A stretch of DNA of 64,000 nt, taken from the NCBI RefSeq assembly GCF_963676325.1, contig NZ_OY781099.1:1612001-1676000 (forward strand), read 5' to 3'. Below the pieces are notes generated by a model. It searched no databases. It saw nothing but the letters and a program-made list of their open reading frames with translations, and was not told the DNA's origin. Numbering within the stretch: the stretch's first letter is position 1; the number at the start of each line of letters is the position of its first letter. The stretch is from an uncultured Bacteroides sp. GTDB taxonomy: Bacteria > Bacteroidota > Bacteroidia > Bacteroidales > Bacteroidaceae. The translations under genes were made by a program, and so were the position numbers. Below are positions 9,010 to 20,878 of the stretch, in pieces.

Positions 9010-9049
9010 CTTTGTTTCTGATATTTCTTATGCAGCTTGTTTTTCCAAT

Positions 9050-9313
9050 TTAACCTTGTTCTTCATAAAGTGCTAATACTTCTTCTTTTGTCATACTTCG
9101 AAGTACTTTCTTTATTTCTTCTTTTTTCTTAGCATCGACTTCTTGATCGGCTTCTTCTTTCAGTGTTGTAAGATTAGTAATCCAAGTTTTACATCTTTCA
9201 ATTTGAAATAAGCATTTCAATGAAACTTCTTCTGCTGTTACACCTTTGCTAAACCAAGTACCATATTTTTCAGTAGATTCAGCTCTTTGCATTTCTGTAA
9301 AATTATTATTCAT
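9050..9313 (-). CDS. Small prophage accessory protein, helical
   Basis: 87 residues, charged and predicted helical or coiled-coil (KEEADQEVDAKKKEEIKKVL). No family recognised. Both Trp are TGG, unlike the lytic genes. It stands alone between hairpins, with about 175 bases of non-coding DNA upstream. Confidence 0.6.
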   Translation of the reverse strand: MNNNFTEMQRAESTEKYGTWFSKGVTAEEVSLKCLFQIERCKTWITNLTTLKEEADQEVDAKKKEEIKKVLRSMTKEEVLALYEEQG

Positions 9314-9422
9314 CTTTTTCTTACTGCCACCTTATGGCAGGACTATTAGTTTATTGTTGAGTTCGTCACTTTCAACACTGCAAAGGTGAAGGTTTTGAAT
9401 GAAACTAAGATAGAACAAAAAA

Positions 9423-9464
9423 TCCTGCTTTCAATTCCCCCTTAATTAGAGAATGAAAACAGGA
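9423..9464 (-). terminator. Terminator of the 257-residue accessory gene
   Basis: Imperfect stem TCCTG.TTTC / GAAA.CAGGA with a long loop, 26 bases past the stop of the gene at 9490, followed by TTTTTT on the minus strand. Confidence 0.55.
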
Positions 9465-9489
9465 ACTTAATTATGTAGTTGTGAGATTA

Positions 9490-10263
9490 TTACAGATATA
9501 TAAGGCTGCTAACACTTACTTTATAATCTTTATATTGTTTTATACATCCTTTTAAAGTTTCATCAGCATCCTTGAATTTATCATTCTTTGATAATTTAGT
9601 AAAGTAAATAAGCCTTGAAATTAGTAATAGTTTGCTGTATGAAATATCTGAACCTTTTTTAGACCTGATCTTTACTTTAACATTCTGATTGAAGAATTGA
9701 AGAAATGTTTCTGTAAAAAATCCAATAAGGAAAGTATCAGATTTTTCAGTAGATTGTGAAGTATTACATAATGATACATAATTATGTATATAATCCTCTT
9801 TATCTAATCCAGCATTCAAAATAGAAGATAAATGTTCAAGAACGTATGGTTCATCAATTACAATCTTCTTATCTTTAATAGTCAATGTGAGTTTTGCAGA
9901 TTTATTTTCATTAATTGCTTTTATAAGTTTCTCAATTTGTTTATTAGCTGGTTCACTATGATTAAGAGTTTCAAAACAAGCACAACAGGTATAATCAAAT
10001 ATAAAAAGTAATAAATACCAAAATTTTTCAGGATCTAGTTCTAATCCTTTTAATGTACCTTGTATATTTTGATCTTTAATGTATTCTTCATATTTAAAGT
10101 TTATATTAAGTTCATCTCTATTATGTCTATTAATAAAGGTCATAGCTTTAGTCAAATCACAGAACATTTGAGGCTCTCCTGTTTCATCATAATCTACAGA
10201 AGGAAAGTTACTAGCTACATAATCACACACATAATTAAACTTCTTATCTATTGATTCACCCAT
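9490..10263 (-). CDS. Unknown prophage accessory protein, 257 residues
   Basis: A soluble, Lys/Asn-rich protein with no domain I recognise. A hydrophobic FWYLLLFIFDYTCCACF segment near residue 90 could be a buried helix rather than a membrane span. Its only Trp is TGG. It begins 34 bases past the holin terminator and ends at its own terminator, so it is a separate transcription unit at the end where phages often carry lysogenic-conversion or defence genes. Function not assigned. Confidence 0.65.
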   Translation of the reverse strand: MGESIDKKFNYVCDYVASNFPSVDYDETGEPQMFCDLTKAMTFINRHNRDELNINFKYEEYIKDQNIQGTLKGLELDPEKFWYLLLFIFDYTCCACFETLNHSEPANKQIEKLIKAINENKSAKLTLTIKDKKIVIDEPYVLEHLSSILNAGLDKEDYIHNYVSLCNTSQSTEKSDTFLIGFFTETFLQFFNQNVKVKIRSKKGSDISYSKLLLISRLIYFTKLSKNDKFKDADETLKGCIKQYKDYKVSVSSLIYL

Positions 10264-10296
10264 AATTTATATTCTTTTTATTGCAAATTAACAAAA

Positions 10297-10326
10297 AAGC
10301 CTGCAATCTATAAAGACTACAGGCTT
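10297..10326 (-). terminator. Terminator after the holin-like gene
   Basis: AAGCCTG / CAGGCTT arms with a T-run on the minus strand, directly after the holin-like stop. It closes the long late operon. Confidence 0.75.
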
Positions 10327-10332
10327 CAAATA

Positions 10333-10536
10333 TTATTGTCCAATCTTCTTATAATGATAATCTACTCCAAATAATGCACCTGCAAATGTGCTAATCTCTC
10401 CAAATGCTACTAATACTGAACTGTGTATAATACCTACAGGTGCTACACAGAATCCAGCAATAAGTAAGCCTACACCTATTAATACTAGAAAGCAGGCTGC
10501 TATTAGTTGTACATTCAATTTCTCGTTTTTAGTCAT
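10333..10536 (-). CDS. Holin-like small membrane protein
   Basis: 67 residues with two hydrophobic segments (about 10-32 and 37-56) separated by a short turn, and a basic tail HYKKIG. It is the last gene of the late operon, the usual place for a holin. No Trp. No endolysin was recognised beside it, so holin is inferred from size, topology and position. Confidence 0.6.
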   Translation of the reverse strand: MTKNEKLNVQLIAACFLVLIGVGLLIAGFCVAPVGIIHSSVLVAFGEISTFAGALFGVDYHYKKIGQ

Positions 10537-10579
10537 ATTATTAAATCATTTATCAGGTACTATATCCCTGAATATTGTG

Positions 10580-13500
10580 TTAAGCAATCTTTGTAATTTC
10601 TACTATTATAGCTAATTGTGATATAGTATAATTAGATGAAGTTGTAGGTTGTGGGTTCATACCTATATACAAATAACCAGTAGAATCAACTACAACATTA
10701 TCTAATGTAACCCATTCTGTTGTGTTATTGGTTTTACTAACATTTACTTTAGAAACTACTACATCATTAGCTTTATAGTTATATGGATAATCAATATTAC
10801 CCCAGCATCTATACATCATTTTAACCCTATATGTACCAGTTGGAACATTATATAATCTTTGTCCTACATATCTGGTTTCTGGTACTGTAGTTGTTCCACC
10901 CCAAGCAAACATATTATAACTATTACCTTTAATCATAGTTTCAGGATAGCCCTCATTTCCACTTATAACTGTATTTTCTGAATAATTATAAGCCATATTA
11001 CCCATCATACAAAGATCATTTCCAGAATTGAATTTATTGGCAAATGCTGTTTTTATTGTTGAATCTCCAGAATACCTATCTAATTTTTCACAGAACAAAT
11101 TACCATCTATATCATATATTGTTTGGTCTATTTTATCATTGAATGGAATTTCATTAGTATTCACATATCCAATGCTATCAACATTACCAGCAGAAGCTAC
11201 GTTAGCTAATATTACCCTAACTTGTTTTCCGGGGAAATTAATAGTATATGTTCTCTCTACCATTTCATCTAAGTTGTTTTTACCTTGTACAACTAAATTG
11301 TATGTAGCTCCCTTAGTCATTGGGATTGTAATGGAATCTGTTACACTCATCCATTCAGTAAATGTATCAGTTAGCTTATAACGCATAGCTGAAATATACG
11401 AATGAGTAACTGTATATGTTGCTTCTGTATCACTATCAAATAAATCTGGTACTACAAATTCAATAGCAGGATCATTTACACCTGAAGTTCTTGTTAAGAC
11501 TACAGGTATTTGTTTTACATTAGATATACCATATATATTTCTTAATCTAGTGTAATATAATTGAGTAACTCCAAAATCTGTACCAATCTTAATAGTAAAG
11601 CTATTTCTCAAACTTTCTGGATTTGTAGAATCATAGAATTTATGATCTGAATAAGGTATCTGATAAGCAGTTTTGTTACTAAATGCATCATCTAGTGAAA
11701 TATCTAAATATTCAGCTTCACCAAACTCTTTATTTGAATTTACTGCTGTAACTACTAAAGAAGAATCTGTAGGTGTTGCATTATAAGTAATACTGCTAAT
11801 TACAGGCTTTTCATTAAGTACTGGCAATTGAGCTGCTAATGCTGTTCCCATTTCGCCCATTTGTCTTACAAAGTACCAAGCTTTATCTAACTTATCATTA
11901 GTAGGATTAGCTAAATAAGCAGCTATATATCTATTAGCTCTTTCTGATATATCTGGAGAATATCCCCAGTTAATAAGTCCTGTAGTTAAATTCTTACTGA
12001 AGCAAGTTAAAGGTGTTTCATCTGAATAAGATACTGTAGCTGTAGATGGAAGATTTTTAAGCAGTAAAGAATAAGTCTTAAAGCCTAAATAGTTTGGAAT
12101 TGAGAAAGCTACTGTAAATCTGCAACCTGTAGGTGTTATAGTTTTAGTAACAGTTGCGCATCTCTGATAGTACATATATTCTATCATTTCATCACCAGAA
12201 CAAAACCAAACATAATCACTACCATTTGCCCCACATACATCGTGCAACTCTTCAAAATAATTGCAACTGTTTTTAAAGTTACCATCATCACCATCATATC
12301 CGCACATATGCGATAATACTGTTTTGAATGATTTTTGTCCTTTATAAGTGTAATTATATAATTGATCTATCCAATCTTGACGACTAAACCAATTTGAATG
12401 AAATCCATAACTAATGAGTAATGTGTTTCTTATCTCGTATAATGGAACATTTGATAAATCATCACCATACACTGTTCTGTTAGATGGCTTACCAAATATC
12501 CCATTAGGATCTAAATCATAACAAGTTCCACCACCACTCATTAATAATGTTTTAGGATCTTTAATTACAGGTCTGGTATAATACCAAGCACCATCAGGAT
12601 TGCAAAAGTGTAATGAAGTATATCCAAATTTATCAAAAATAGCCTGCCTGTCCCTTTGTAGGGTGTAAGTATAATCATTATCATACTTTGCTGTATAATG
12701 TTCTGCATCAGAAGCAAGAATAGCCATATTGTGTAGCAAAAAATGTCCCCCATAATCTTTCAACTTCCAAAAGTCATCTTCATTTACTCCATCCCAAAAC
12801 TCAGTCTTTTCCCATATTTTCCTACCATCACCCTCAGTAACCATTCCTGCTGTATCAAATGTACATACTTTCAAAATTCCAGTCCCATCTGTGTAGCCTA
12901 ACCGTCTAGGGCTTCTTAATAAATCAGATGGAATAGCAGATTTAATGCCTGCTTCTGTGTTTCCAGAGAATCCTTTTGATCTGAAATCAAGTTCCCTATT
13001 TACATACCTAAATAAATTTCTCCAAACAGATGGTCTACTATCATCATTTCTGAAATTCTGGCAAAACTTCTTATCATACTTGAAAAAGGGTATTTCTGCT
13101 GTCATTGCAGCTGCTTCTGTAGGAGTACAAGTAACATTTACATCAAAAGAATAATGAACTAATTCTGGCTCTTTATAAAGTACATTACAGGTTATTGATT
13201 CCTCATTACCTGCTGCATCTTTAAAAGTCCAGTCAATAATCTTATTTCCAAACTCAGCATACAGTTCTATCTGGATAATGTTATTATCTGGAATTGCTGT
13301 ATAATCTACTGATTGTAATGTAGTCTTTACTCCATCCTTCATATAGCTTTCTGTGTACTTGTAACTGGTTACACTTCCCTTTCTCTCTATTGTCCAGTTG
13401 GTAAAGATAGAAGTAACAGAACTATCCGTTTTATCAATGTTATCAGATGTAACATTAACAATATATGGCACTACAGTTAAACCTATAGTTGCCTGTTTGC

Positions 13501-14263
13501 CATTTATATTAACTGCTTTAATTGTAGTACTTCCACTGGTTGCAGATGTCTTAGCTATCAGTTTATTTGTATCTATACTCTTTTCTATAGTAACAGATGA
13601 GTTACTGGAAGATAATGTAATATCCAAATCTGCATCTGAAGGAGTTGGTACTAAAGTCAGTTCTTCATCATAACCAGCTACAATCTTTCCAGAACCTTCT
13701 ATTTCTAAAGATACCAAAGAAACTACTACTGTTACGTTTACTGTTTCTTTAGCTCCACTTCTGGCTTTAACAGTAATAACAGTAGTTCCCTTATTATTGC
13801 CTGTAATAGTACCTGCATTTACAGAAGCTACTAGTGTATTAGTTGATACCCAACTTAAAACTGTGTTTGTTGCATCTGTAGGTTGCCAGCTTGCTGTTAT
13901 TAGTTTAGTAGCTCCCCTTTCAATGGTAACATCATATTCAGATAACTGTATAACCTCAATAGGAATACCTGTAATATCTGTACCACCACCTGTAGCAAAT
14001 TTAAGTTCTCCTAAATATGCTGAAGTTATTTCCAGTGCTCCAGTTGTTTCGTTTGCACCAGTAATAACATACATTGTTGTAGAATCTCAGCTAGTCATAG
14101 CAAAGTATTCATCTTCTGTAAGCAATATGCATTTAAGAACACTACTAGAATTAAGTAACCCAGAAGCACTAATTCTAACAGGATTGCCATTCTGCAACCC
14201 TAACAGTTGTGTATTACTGTCTGGTTGTATAACATCTACTGTGTTTACGTTTATAATTTCCAT
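10580..14263 (-). CDS. Large receptor-binding/tail protein with Big-2 and deacetylase-like domains
   Basis: 1227 residues read from the ATG at 14261-14263 through one in-frame TGA (14087-14089, codon 59). The N-terminal 60 residues look like a virion-attachment segment. A bacterial Ig-like (Big-2) repeat follows, with LSWVSTNTLVASVNAGTITG near residue 105. From about 380 there is a region resembling NodB polysaccharide deacetylases: FRNDDSRPS, a YTDGTG step and LLHN. Ig-like and C-terminal beta domains end the protein. Likely role is capsule or surface-glycan binding and modification at the tail tip. About 19 Trp are TGG against one TGA, unlike its neighbours. Confidence 0.8.
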
Positions 14264-14280
14264 ATAATAATTGTGTTTAA

Positions 14281-16122
14281 TTAGTTAGAACTTAATGTAG
14301 TTCCAGACAAGGTAAAATCATTTGAATTAAGTACATACCATCCACCGTTAATAGATTTAAGCTGCAATAGGCAATTAGAAGATAAAACTACTTTGTTTAT
14401 ACCAGCAGATAAGCCTTTGTTCTTTATAAGAAAACTGCCTTGAATATATAAGTAGTCACCCATTTTAGTAATCATATAATTCAGTATATCACTTTGTACA
14501 CCGTCATACTCAGAACCAGACGGTAATACTAAAGTAATGGTTTTGCCTACGCTTGCCTGAAATGAGAAATTAAATCCTGTAGTAAAGTCTAAATCTATGT
14601 GACCTGTGTACTCCGTATCTCAAACAATCGCATTTTCAGGTAGCTGTTTAAAAGGAGTAGCTACAGAACCAGTAAATACACCAGATACAGATACTGATTT
14701 ATTAGCAAACAATGTATCTACATTTATTAAGCCAGACTTAATATAGCCACCCTCTATAACTGTTTCTGATTTAAGGTATGGGCTTAAAGTTGTGGTTACA
14801 TCAGATGCAGTAGCCAGACCACCATTTACAATCAAAGCACTTGTATTTATCAGATTGGTATTGATATAACCACCACTAATAATAGTCTGTCCAGCTTCAG
14901 CTTTAGCTAACATATCAGCATAATCTGTATAACCCAGAATCTTTGAGTAATCCCTTTCAGAAATGAGTTCCCAATTTTTAGTATTAATAGACAGTTGTGC
15001 ATCACCAGAATATAAGTATCTCCCTAAAGAAGTAAGAGTATATTCTGTATCTGGTTTGTAATTGGCTGGTACATCATTCAGAGCCATTCAGGTACAGTTA
15101 TTATAAGTAACCATACTACTTTTAATATATGCTGTATCTGCTTTCCAATCTCCACAGTGTTTAGCTGTGTTATTAAGAACAAAATCTTTAGTGGCTGCAT
15201 TACCACCAGTAATAACTACATTCCCTTTAAAGTAACCGTTATCACAGTAAATACCATAACCAGATAAAGCTGTTCCATCAGCTACAATTCCATCAAGCCT
15301 TCCAAATCTTGCTTTTGTTACTCCATCATAAGTAGTATCTATAAATGGTGCATAAGAATCAGAACTGGTTAAATATACCAGTCCTTTTCTACTGTCATTA
15401 GTAGTAGAAGTTCATCTTACTAATGTATCGCCTTCTTTTATCAGTCCAGCAGTACCTTCTAATATGGTGAACTGGAAAGTTAAGCCTATTATAGATTCTA
15501 CCTGTAACTTATACATCTTAACAGATGTTCCTGTAAACTTCTGGCACTTCAGTATATCACCAGTTTGGAACACCATCATATTATTATCTTCTCCACTGAT
15601 TGTAATTACATTATCAGTTACAGATTTAATCTTTGCAGAATCACTAACAACTAAGCTACCATTAGTAGCTCTTACCTGATTTAACAGAAACTCACTGGCT
15701 GTAAATGCACCCCTTACTAGTAAAGAATCAAACTCACCATAAGACTTATTTTCTGTTAATCCAATCTTTCAGCCTGTACCAGTTAAACCAGATAAAAAGC
15801 CCGGAGAACTTACAGCAGTTGTTATATTTAAACTACTGAATAACGGACTGGATATTTTAGATAGGTTCTGATCTATTAAATCTAAATATGTTAAGTTTGC
15901 GTGTGTATGAAGTTCTGTCTTATCAGCTTTATTATCCTGTAATCATTTACCCATATTAGCAGATAAAGCTGCTTCTGCATTAGTGGAATCTAAGCCATCA
16001 TATATACTAAACTTAGTATTATTTATTTGATTGGTACTATTGCCACCAGAAGTATAAGAACCTACATTTATTAGATGCTTATTTCTAAATTTATGTGGTA
16101 TTTGTTTTTGTTCTATTTGCAT
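14281..16122 (-). CDS. Tail fibre / upper baseplate protein
   Basis: 613 residues only if five TGA codons are read through (15943-15945, 15769-15771, 15412-15414, 15088-15090, 14620-14622). The start MQIEQKQIPHKF at 16122 is preferred to an upstream in-frame ATG overlapping the previous gene. The repetitive GGYINTNLINT / GGYIKSGLIN segments are typical of phage fibre shafts in the Bacteroidetes. Three Trp use TGG. The stop is TAA. It sits between the tail-tip protein and the large receptor-binding protein. Confidence 0.85.
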
Positions 16123-16132
16123 AATATATCGT

Positions 16133-18412
16133 TTAAAGTTCTGTAGCAATTACAGAAACAGAATCATTACTTAGATTATAAGTTGCAGAATTTATTACCA
16201 AATTCTTGTTTAATGCATTTTCGTGTATGACTGTATAAGGCTTAACATTCTTATTTATAAGGCAATTACTATAGATAAATTTAGGAGTGCTATAATAATC
16301 TGAATACTTCTGTATTATCGTTTCTTCCTGCTTCTTACTAGCTAATAAATGCTTATTATATAGAGTGTCTACGAAATCATAATTACCAGAAGAATCTTTG
16401 GTAATTACATAAGAATAACTACCAGCTTTATCAGTGTAGGTATTTACCTTTAAAGTAAGATCATCCAGTTCTGTAACATTCTCACTATCTATTACATTGG
16501 CGTATAATATATCTGGATCATACTGTTTCTGGTTAAAAGTATCTATATAGTGCTTATTATTAGTGTATTTGAAATCCAGCGTTTTTATGTGGCAATATTT
16601 AGCATAAGTATAATTATCTTCTTTATCAGTCCTGTAGTTCTGAATAGTACCTAAACTGTCTGGAGCACAAACATCAAATGTTATATATCCAGTTAGTATA
16701 TAATCTGGTAAAGGGATTAAAACACCTTCTTCAGCATCAATCAGATTATTCTTATAACTCACCTGATTAGTCAAAGAGTATCAAGTATCAAAGATCTTAT
16801 CATTTACTGTATTCTTTCTTACTAACCAGAATCTGTCTTTCAGATTGATTTTATTGTATTCTTCTTCTGTTATATATACTTTCTGGCTGTTTTCTTCATA
16901 CCAGTATTTATACTGTCCATCAATAGTACCCTCATAAGTGATTTTGCTATAGTACGCTATATTGTTTAAGTAATCAGAGTATAAAGCTCACTTCTCACCA
17001 GTCCAGTAGTAATCACCAATTTTAAGCCTACAGGCAAACTTAGTATCTTTGAATCCTATAGAGTATTTGCCATCATAATAGACAGCATCATTACTAACTA
17101 TACTATCATCTGCAATAGCATTTTGAGACAGTTTAAAGTTTATATTGATAATGAAATAACCACCTTTGAAAATAACTCTGTCAGAACCAACTAAAGATAA
17201 GAAAGAACCCCAATCTGGCTTTATAGGTGCTTGACCAAATAAACTAAATTTCTCTCCAGCCATAGTTAAATAATCAGTCCAGCTTAAACCAGCAGGTTCT
17301 CCGTCTGCTGTTTTATAACTATCGTTTTTCTGGAAGAATGCACCGAAATTTACTGTATTCACATTATCTGCTGTAATCTCTGGAATGTTATTACCACCTA
17401 AAATTCCATCTATCTGGAAAGTAAACCAGTTAGCTTTAGACTTAAAGTAAGCAGTAAGATAAGTATAATCAGATTCTGTTTTCTCGTAATACTTATTAGC
17501 ATCTGTGTTTTGATTTACTAAATCATCTTCATCAAATAGATCAGGAATAAGATTATCTATACTGTTATTGTTGCTTATAAGATTGATCTTATTATAAACA
17601 TTTCCTAAACTGATACTGGCATTCGCTTCATAAATACCAATACTTAAAAGGTTTCTAACATCTGAAGGAAGGGTAACGGTTGCATTTGTTCCAGCAGTTC
17701 TATCATACACTACAAATGAGTAGTTACCTGCCTTAATAGCTTCATAATCCAGAATCAGAAATTTATCTTCAAACTGTATTAAACTCATTCCTAAATAAGA
17801 TAGTATATCTTCCAGAACTTCTTTACAGGTTTGCGCTTCATCTTCTTCATCAAAGAAATTTCGTTCCTGTATCATCAGGCTATTTAGTAAATCATCAGAT
17901 GAATTAATTTGTAATGCACTCTGGAGATAGATTTTACTGATAGCCTTACCAGTATCTATTTTATCCATTATATAGGTTATAATCTCATAGAAACTTCTTA
18001 TAATTCCCTTACTGGCAATATAAGAGTATTTTGTGTTTTCCAACTGTGCTACACTGTCTATAAACTCCAGAGTCAATAGGTCGTAATCTGTTGAGAACTC
18101 TGAAGAATAAAGATTGGGTGTTAAGTAACCAAACCAAAATAAGCTGTCATTCTTATATATCTTGATAGTAACATCATTGAGTTTACCAGTGTATAAGTCT
18201 GTCAGGACTTTACCAGTTAAAACATTAATACTGCACCCACTTTGCTTTAGTGGTTTGAATAAATCATCAGAACTATACTCTATTGATACTGCATCAGCAG
18301 AAAGGATTAATTCCTCTGCTGTTACAGTTTCTTCTGAGTCTTTATATATTTCAAGTCTGATAGTATTATTGTTTATGTCCTTAAACGTTGAGTAATATCT
18401 GAGTCTGTACAT
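16133..18412 (-). CDS. Tail-tip / distal tail protein
   Basis: 759 residues read through two TGA codons (16988-16990, 16781-16783). The ATG at 18412 overlaps the tape-measure stop by coupling; an upstream in-frame ATG at 18460 is less likely. The N-terminal region, with GCSINVLTG and FWFGYLTPNLYSSEF, matches a pattern I associate with tail-tip proteins after the tape measure in Bacteroides siphophages. Later domains are not recognised. Ends in TAA. Confidence 0.75.
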
Positions 18413-18413
18413 C

Positions 18414-20195
18414 CTATTTGATTTTATTGATTCTACTATTGTAATTTCCAAGTACTCCAATCAGTTCTTTACCAGCTATCTTAAATGTAACTTCACCAGC
18501 CATAACAGCACTGCCTTCTTCTGGCTTAATCAACTTCTTCAGTTTATTTAATGGTGCTATAACTTCTGGATTACTTGAAGCACCAGCATATTCTCCTACA
18601 TTTACTATAGAGTTTCCATATACCAAGCCACCATTAGCAAACTTTGGAATATTGGATAATGCAGCTATTACGGATGCAGCAGCAGCTCCAGCCAATAATC
18701 AGCCAACTAAAGGAGTTTGTGCAGCAGAAGATACAGCACCAGTAACAGCAGAAGCAGAATTGGCATTAGCTTCAGCAGTCTTAGCAGTAGTTAAAGCTGC
18801 AATAGCAGGAATAGCAGAAGCTACAGAACCTAGTAAAGTTGCACCCCAACTTAACCAGGCAGAAGCACCTTCATTAGTCATATTGGTTATTGCACCTAAT
18901 GTATTACTGATTGCATTTAAAGAGTCTGCATATTCATTATTCATCTTGATACTTTTCTTAGTAATAGGATTACTGTAGTTAGTAGGTAGTTTACTAAACT
19001 TAGAAAGATCAGTATCTTTAGCAGCATTACCCAGACCAGCCATTTCAGGTTTAAGGTCTTTTATATCACCTCATTTGGCTCTTATGTTTATTTGTACCTG
19101 TTTAGTCTCTAAGTCCTGTATAAGTTGAAACAGTTCTTTTCTTAAAGCATCAGTAGCAGCAGCATCATATTTCTTTCTGGCTTCTGCTAACTGTTTATTT
19201 ACCTCATCCAAAGAACCAGCAGCAATAACTTCTTTTGGTTTACTGCCTTTACCAGAATTTCCCTTATGTTGTGCTTTATAGCTACCATTAATCTTAGCAG
19301 ATGTATTATGTATCTCCTTTTCAGAAGAAGAAATACTGGCATACTGATCTTCAGCAGTAGCTCTTAAATCAGTATATTTCTTTATCTCTGTTTCTTGTAA
19401 TTCAGAGAATGCTTTAGCCATCTTTCCAAAGGATTGTGTTTCATACCTGCCAGCGTCTTTGTTTGCTTTTACAAATTCTTTCTTATTGGTAATTGTAGAA
19501 GCTTTAGCACCTTCCAGTTTCAATCTGTTTTTATCGTATTTACCAGCTACCTCACTGACTTTATCAGGATTATCAATTAACCAGTCTATCATAGCATCAG
19601 AAACTTTACCTTCATAACCACCTTTAGCTATTAATGATCTGATTCCTGCCCGATAAGCTTTCTTATTAGTTCCAGCCAGATCTCCCTTTGTGCCATTAAT
19701 ATCTTTATCTGTTTGAGTAGCTAACTTAAGATACTTGTTTCGTTCTGTATCTGAAAGGGTTTTGTCCTGTGCTTTGTCTAAGTATTGCTGTTTCCTTACT
19801 TCCAGTGTATGTATCTTTACATTGTTAAACAGGGATTTACTTTGGAGTTCATCTAATGTATCTGCCAGTATTCCAGCCTTATTTATGGCATTCTGCAAAC
19901 CACTTAAGAAACTGCTAAAGTCACCTCTGGATAAAGCATTAAAGAAAGTATCTACTGCTGCACTTCCTTGTGTTGTTACACGTTCAAAAGCATCTCCAGT
20001 ACTTTGTGTTGCTTCCATAGTCCTGTTAAATGCTTCCATTGCTCCCATACCTAAACCGAGTATGCCAGCAAATTTGCCAATAGTAGATGTTATGGATTGC
20101 CCAACATTTTGAAATCGCTGTACCTGTTGTGTACTGTTTCTTATGTTATCATCAAACTGATTAGTGTTTAAAAGTAGTCTTGTTACTAAGTCCAT
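18414..20195 (-). CDS. Tape measure protein
   Basis: 593 residues read through two TGA codons (19071-19073 and 18699-18701). The N-terminus has an amphipathic RNSTQQVQRFQNVGQ start, an Ala/Gly-rich hydrophobic segment, long charged coiled-coil stretches in the middle, and a second membrane-active Ala-rich segment (about 465-515). NGGLVYGNSIVNVGEYAG near the end is the GG..(G)E..PE feature common in tape measures. It follows the tail assembly chaperone pair, the standard order. The length is on the short side, implying a short tail. Confidence 0.85.
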
Positions 20196-20196
20196 A

Positions 20197-20813
20197 TTAT
20201 AGTGTTTTTAAATAATTGGTTGCTTTCTCTCTTAATCTGGTTATATCCTCTTTAGTAATGGACGTTTCTTCATCAGCTTCTTCTTTCTCCCAGCTAAATT
20301 TGATAATGTCAGTTGGTTTAAGTTGCTTAGTGCTGTTACTTTGAGCTATAACATAAGCTACCAGTCTGGCTTGTTCTCAGTTTTCCTTATTCTTTCTGAA
20401 GATATTCTTTAGTAATGTTGATAGCTCATACATCTGCATTTTATCCAGAAAGTATTCTGGATCTATTCCGCCTTCTATAACCAGTAAAGAATATAACTCA
20501 CTAATGGTTAATTCTTTTTTTTTGAATCTTCATCCGTTGCATCCTTAATAAATGCTGCTTGTTTCTCCATCTCTTTAGCTATAAACTGCTGCATACTAAT
20601 TACTAGTTCTGGATTAGTATCACATTCATTAATAAAGTCCTCAAAGCTCATTTCAATATCTGGCACATTCGCTAAGATCAGACAGTAGATAAAAATGTAT
20701 TCATCTGTTATAGTCTGCATTTTAAAAGTTTTGCCTGTAATCTGCTCATAGATAAAGAGTGCTCTTAGTGTATATCTGATTGTATATTGTTTGTCCTTAA
20801 TTGTAATTTCCAT
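20197..20813 (-). CDS. Tail assembly chaperone, -1 frameshift product
   Basis: The short protein (101 residues, TAA at 20508) ends right after the heptamer A AAA AAG. A -1 slip there continues in a frame with no start codon of its own near its 5' end and adds 106 codons, ending in TAA at 20197-20199. This is the gpG/gpGT arrangement of tailed phages. The extension carries one recoded TGA (20377-20379) in KEN-W-EQARL and one TGG. Located directly upstream of the tape measure, as expected. Confidence 0.8.
20508..20813 (-). CDS. Tail assembly chaperone, short form
   Basis: 101 residues, start MEITIKDKQYTIRY, helical, ending DSKKKN. It is the zero-frame product of the same start as the frameshift protein. 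No Trp. It follows the tail tube gene across a terminator hairpin, so its level may be set separately. Confidence 0.8.
   Translation of the reverse strand: MEITIKDKQYTIRYTLRALFIYEQITGKTFKMQTITDEYIFIYCLILANVPDIEMSFEDFINECDTNPELVISMQQFIAKEMEKQAAFIKDATDEDSKKKN
20514..20520 (-). promoter_or_regulatory. Programmed -1 frameshift site
   Basis: On the minus strand a run of nine A followed by G gives A AAA AAG in the correct phase (zero frame AAA AAG AAT TAA). This is the dnaX-type slippery heptamer. The zero-frame stop is one codon downstream. Confidence 0.75.
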
Positions 20814-20830
20814 AGTATCATTAATTAAAA

Positions 20831-20865
20831 AGGGAAAGCTACCAGCAATAGCTCCAGCTTTCCCT
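20831..20865 (-). terminator. Hairpin between tail tube and chaperone genes
   Basis: Perfect ten-base arms AGGGAAAGCT / AGCTTTCCCT followed by TTTTAATTAA on the minus strand. It lies inside the late gene cluster and may reduce downstream tail expression relative to the abundant tube protein. Confidence 0.75.
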
Positions 20866-20878
20866 CTATCTGTTTATA

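Noticed and set aside
10264..14080. Opposite-strand ORFs over tail and core genes
   Set aside because: Long opposite-strand frames arise from low TAA/TAG/TGA density in the complementary frame; none has a ribosome site, family match or room beside the real genes.
20200..20508. Separate small gene downstream of the chaperone
   Set aside because: No start codon near the 5' end of the frame; the A AAA AAG site joins it in phase to the upstream gene.
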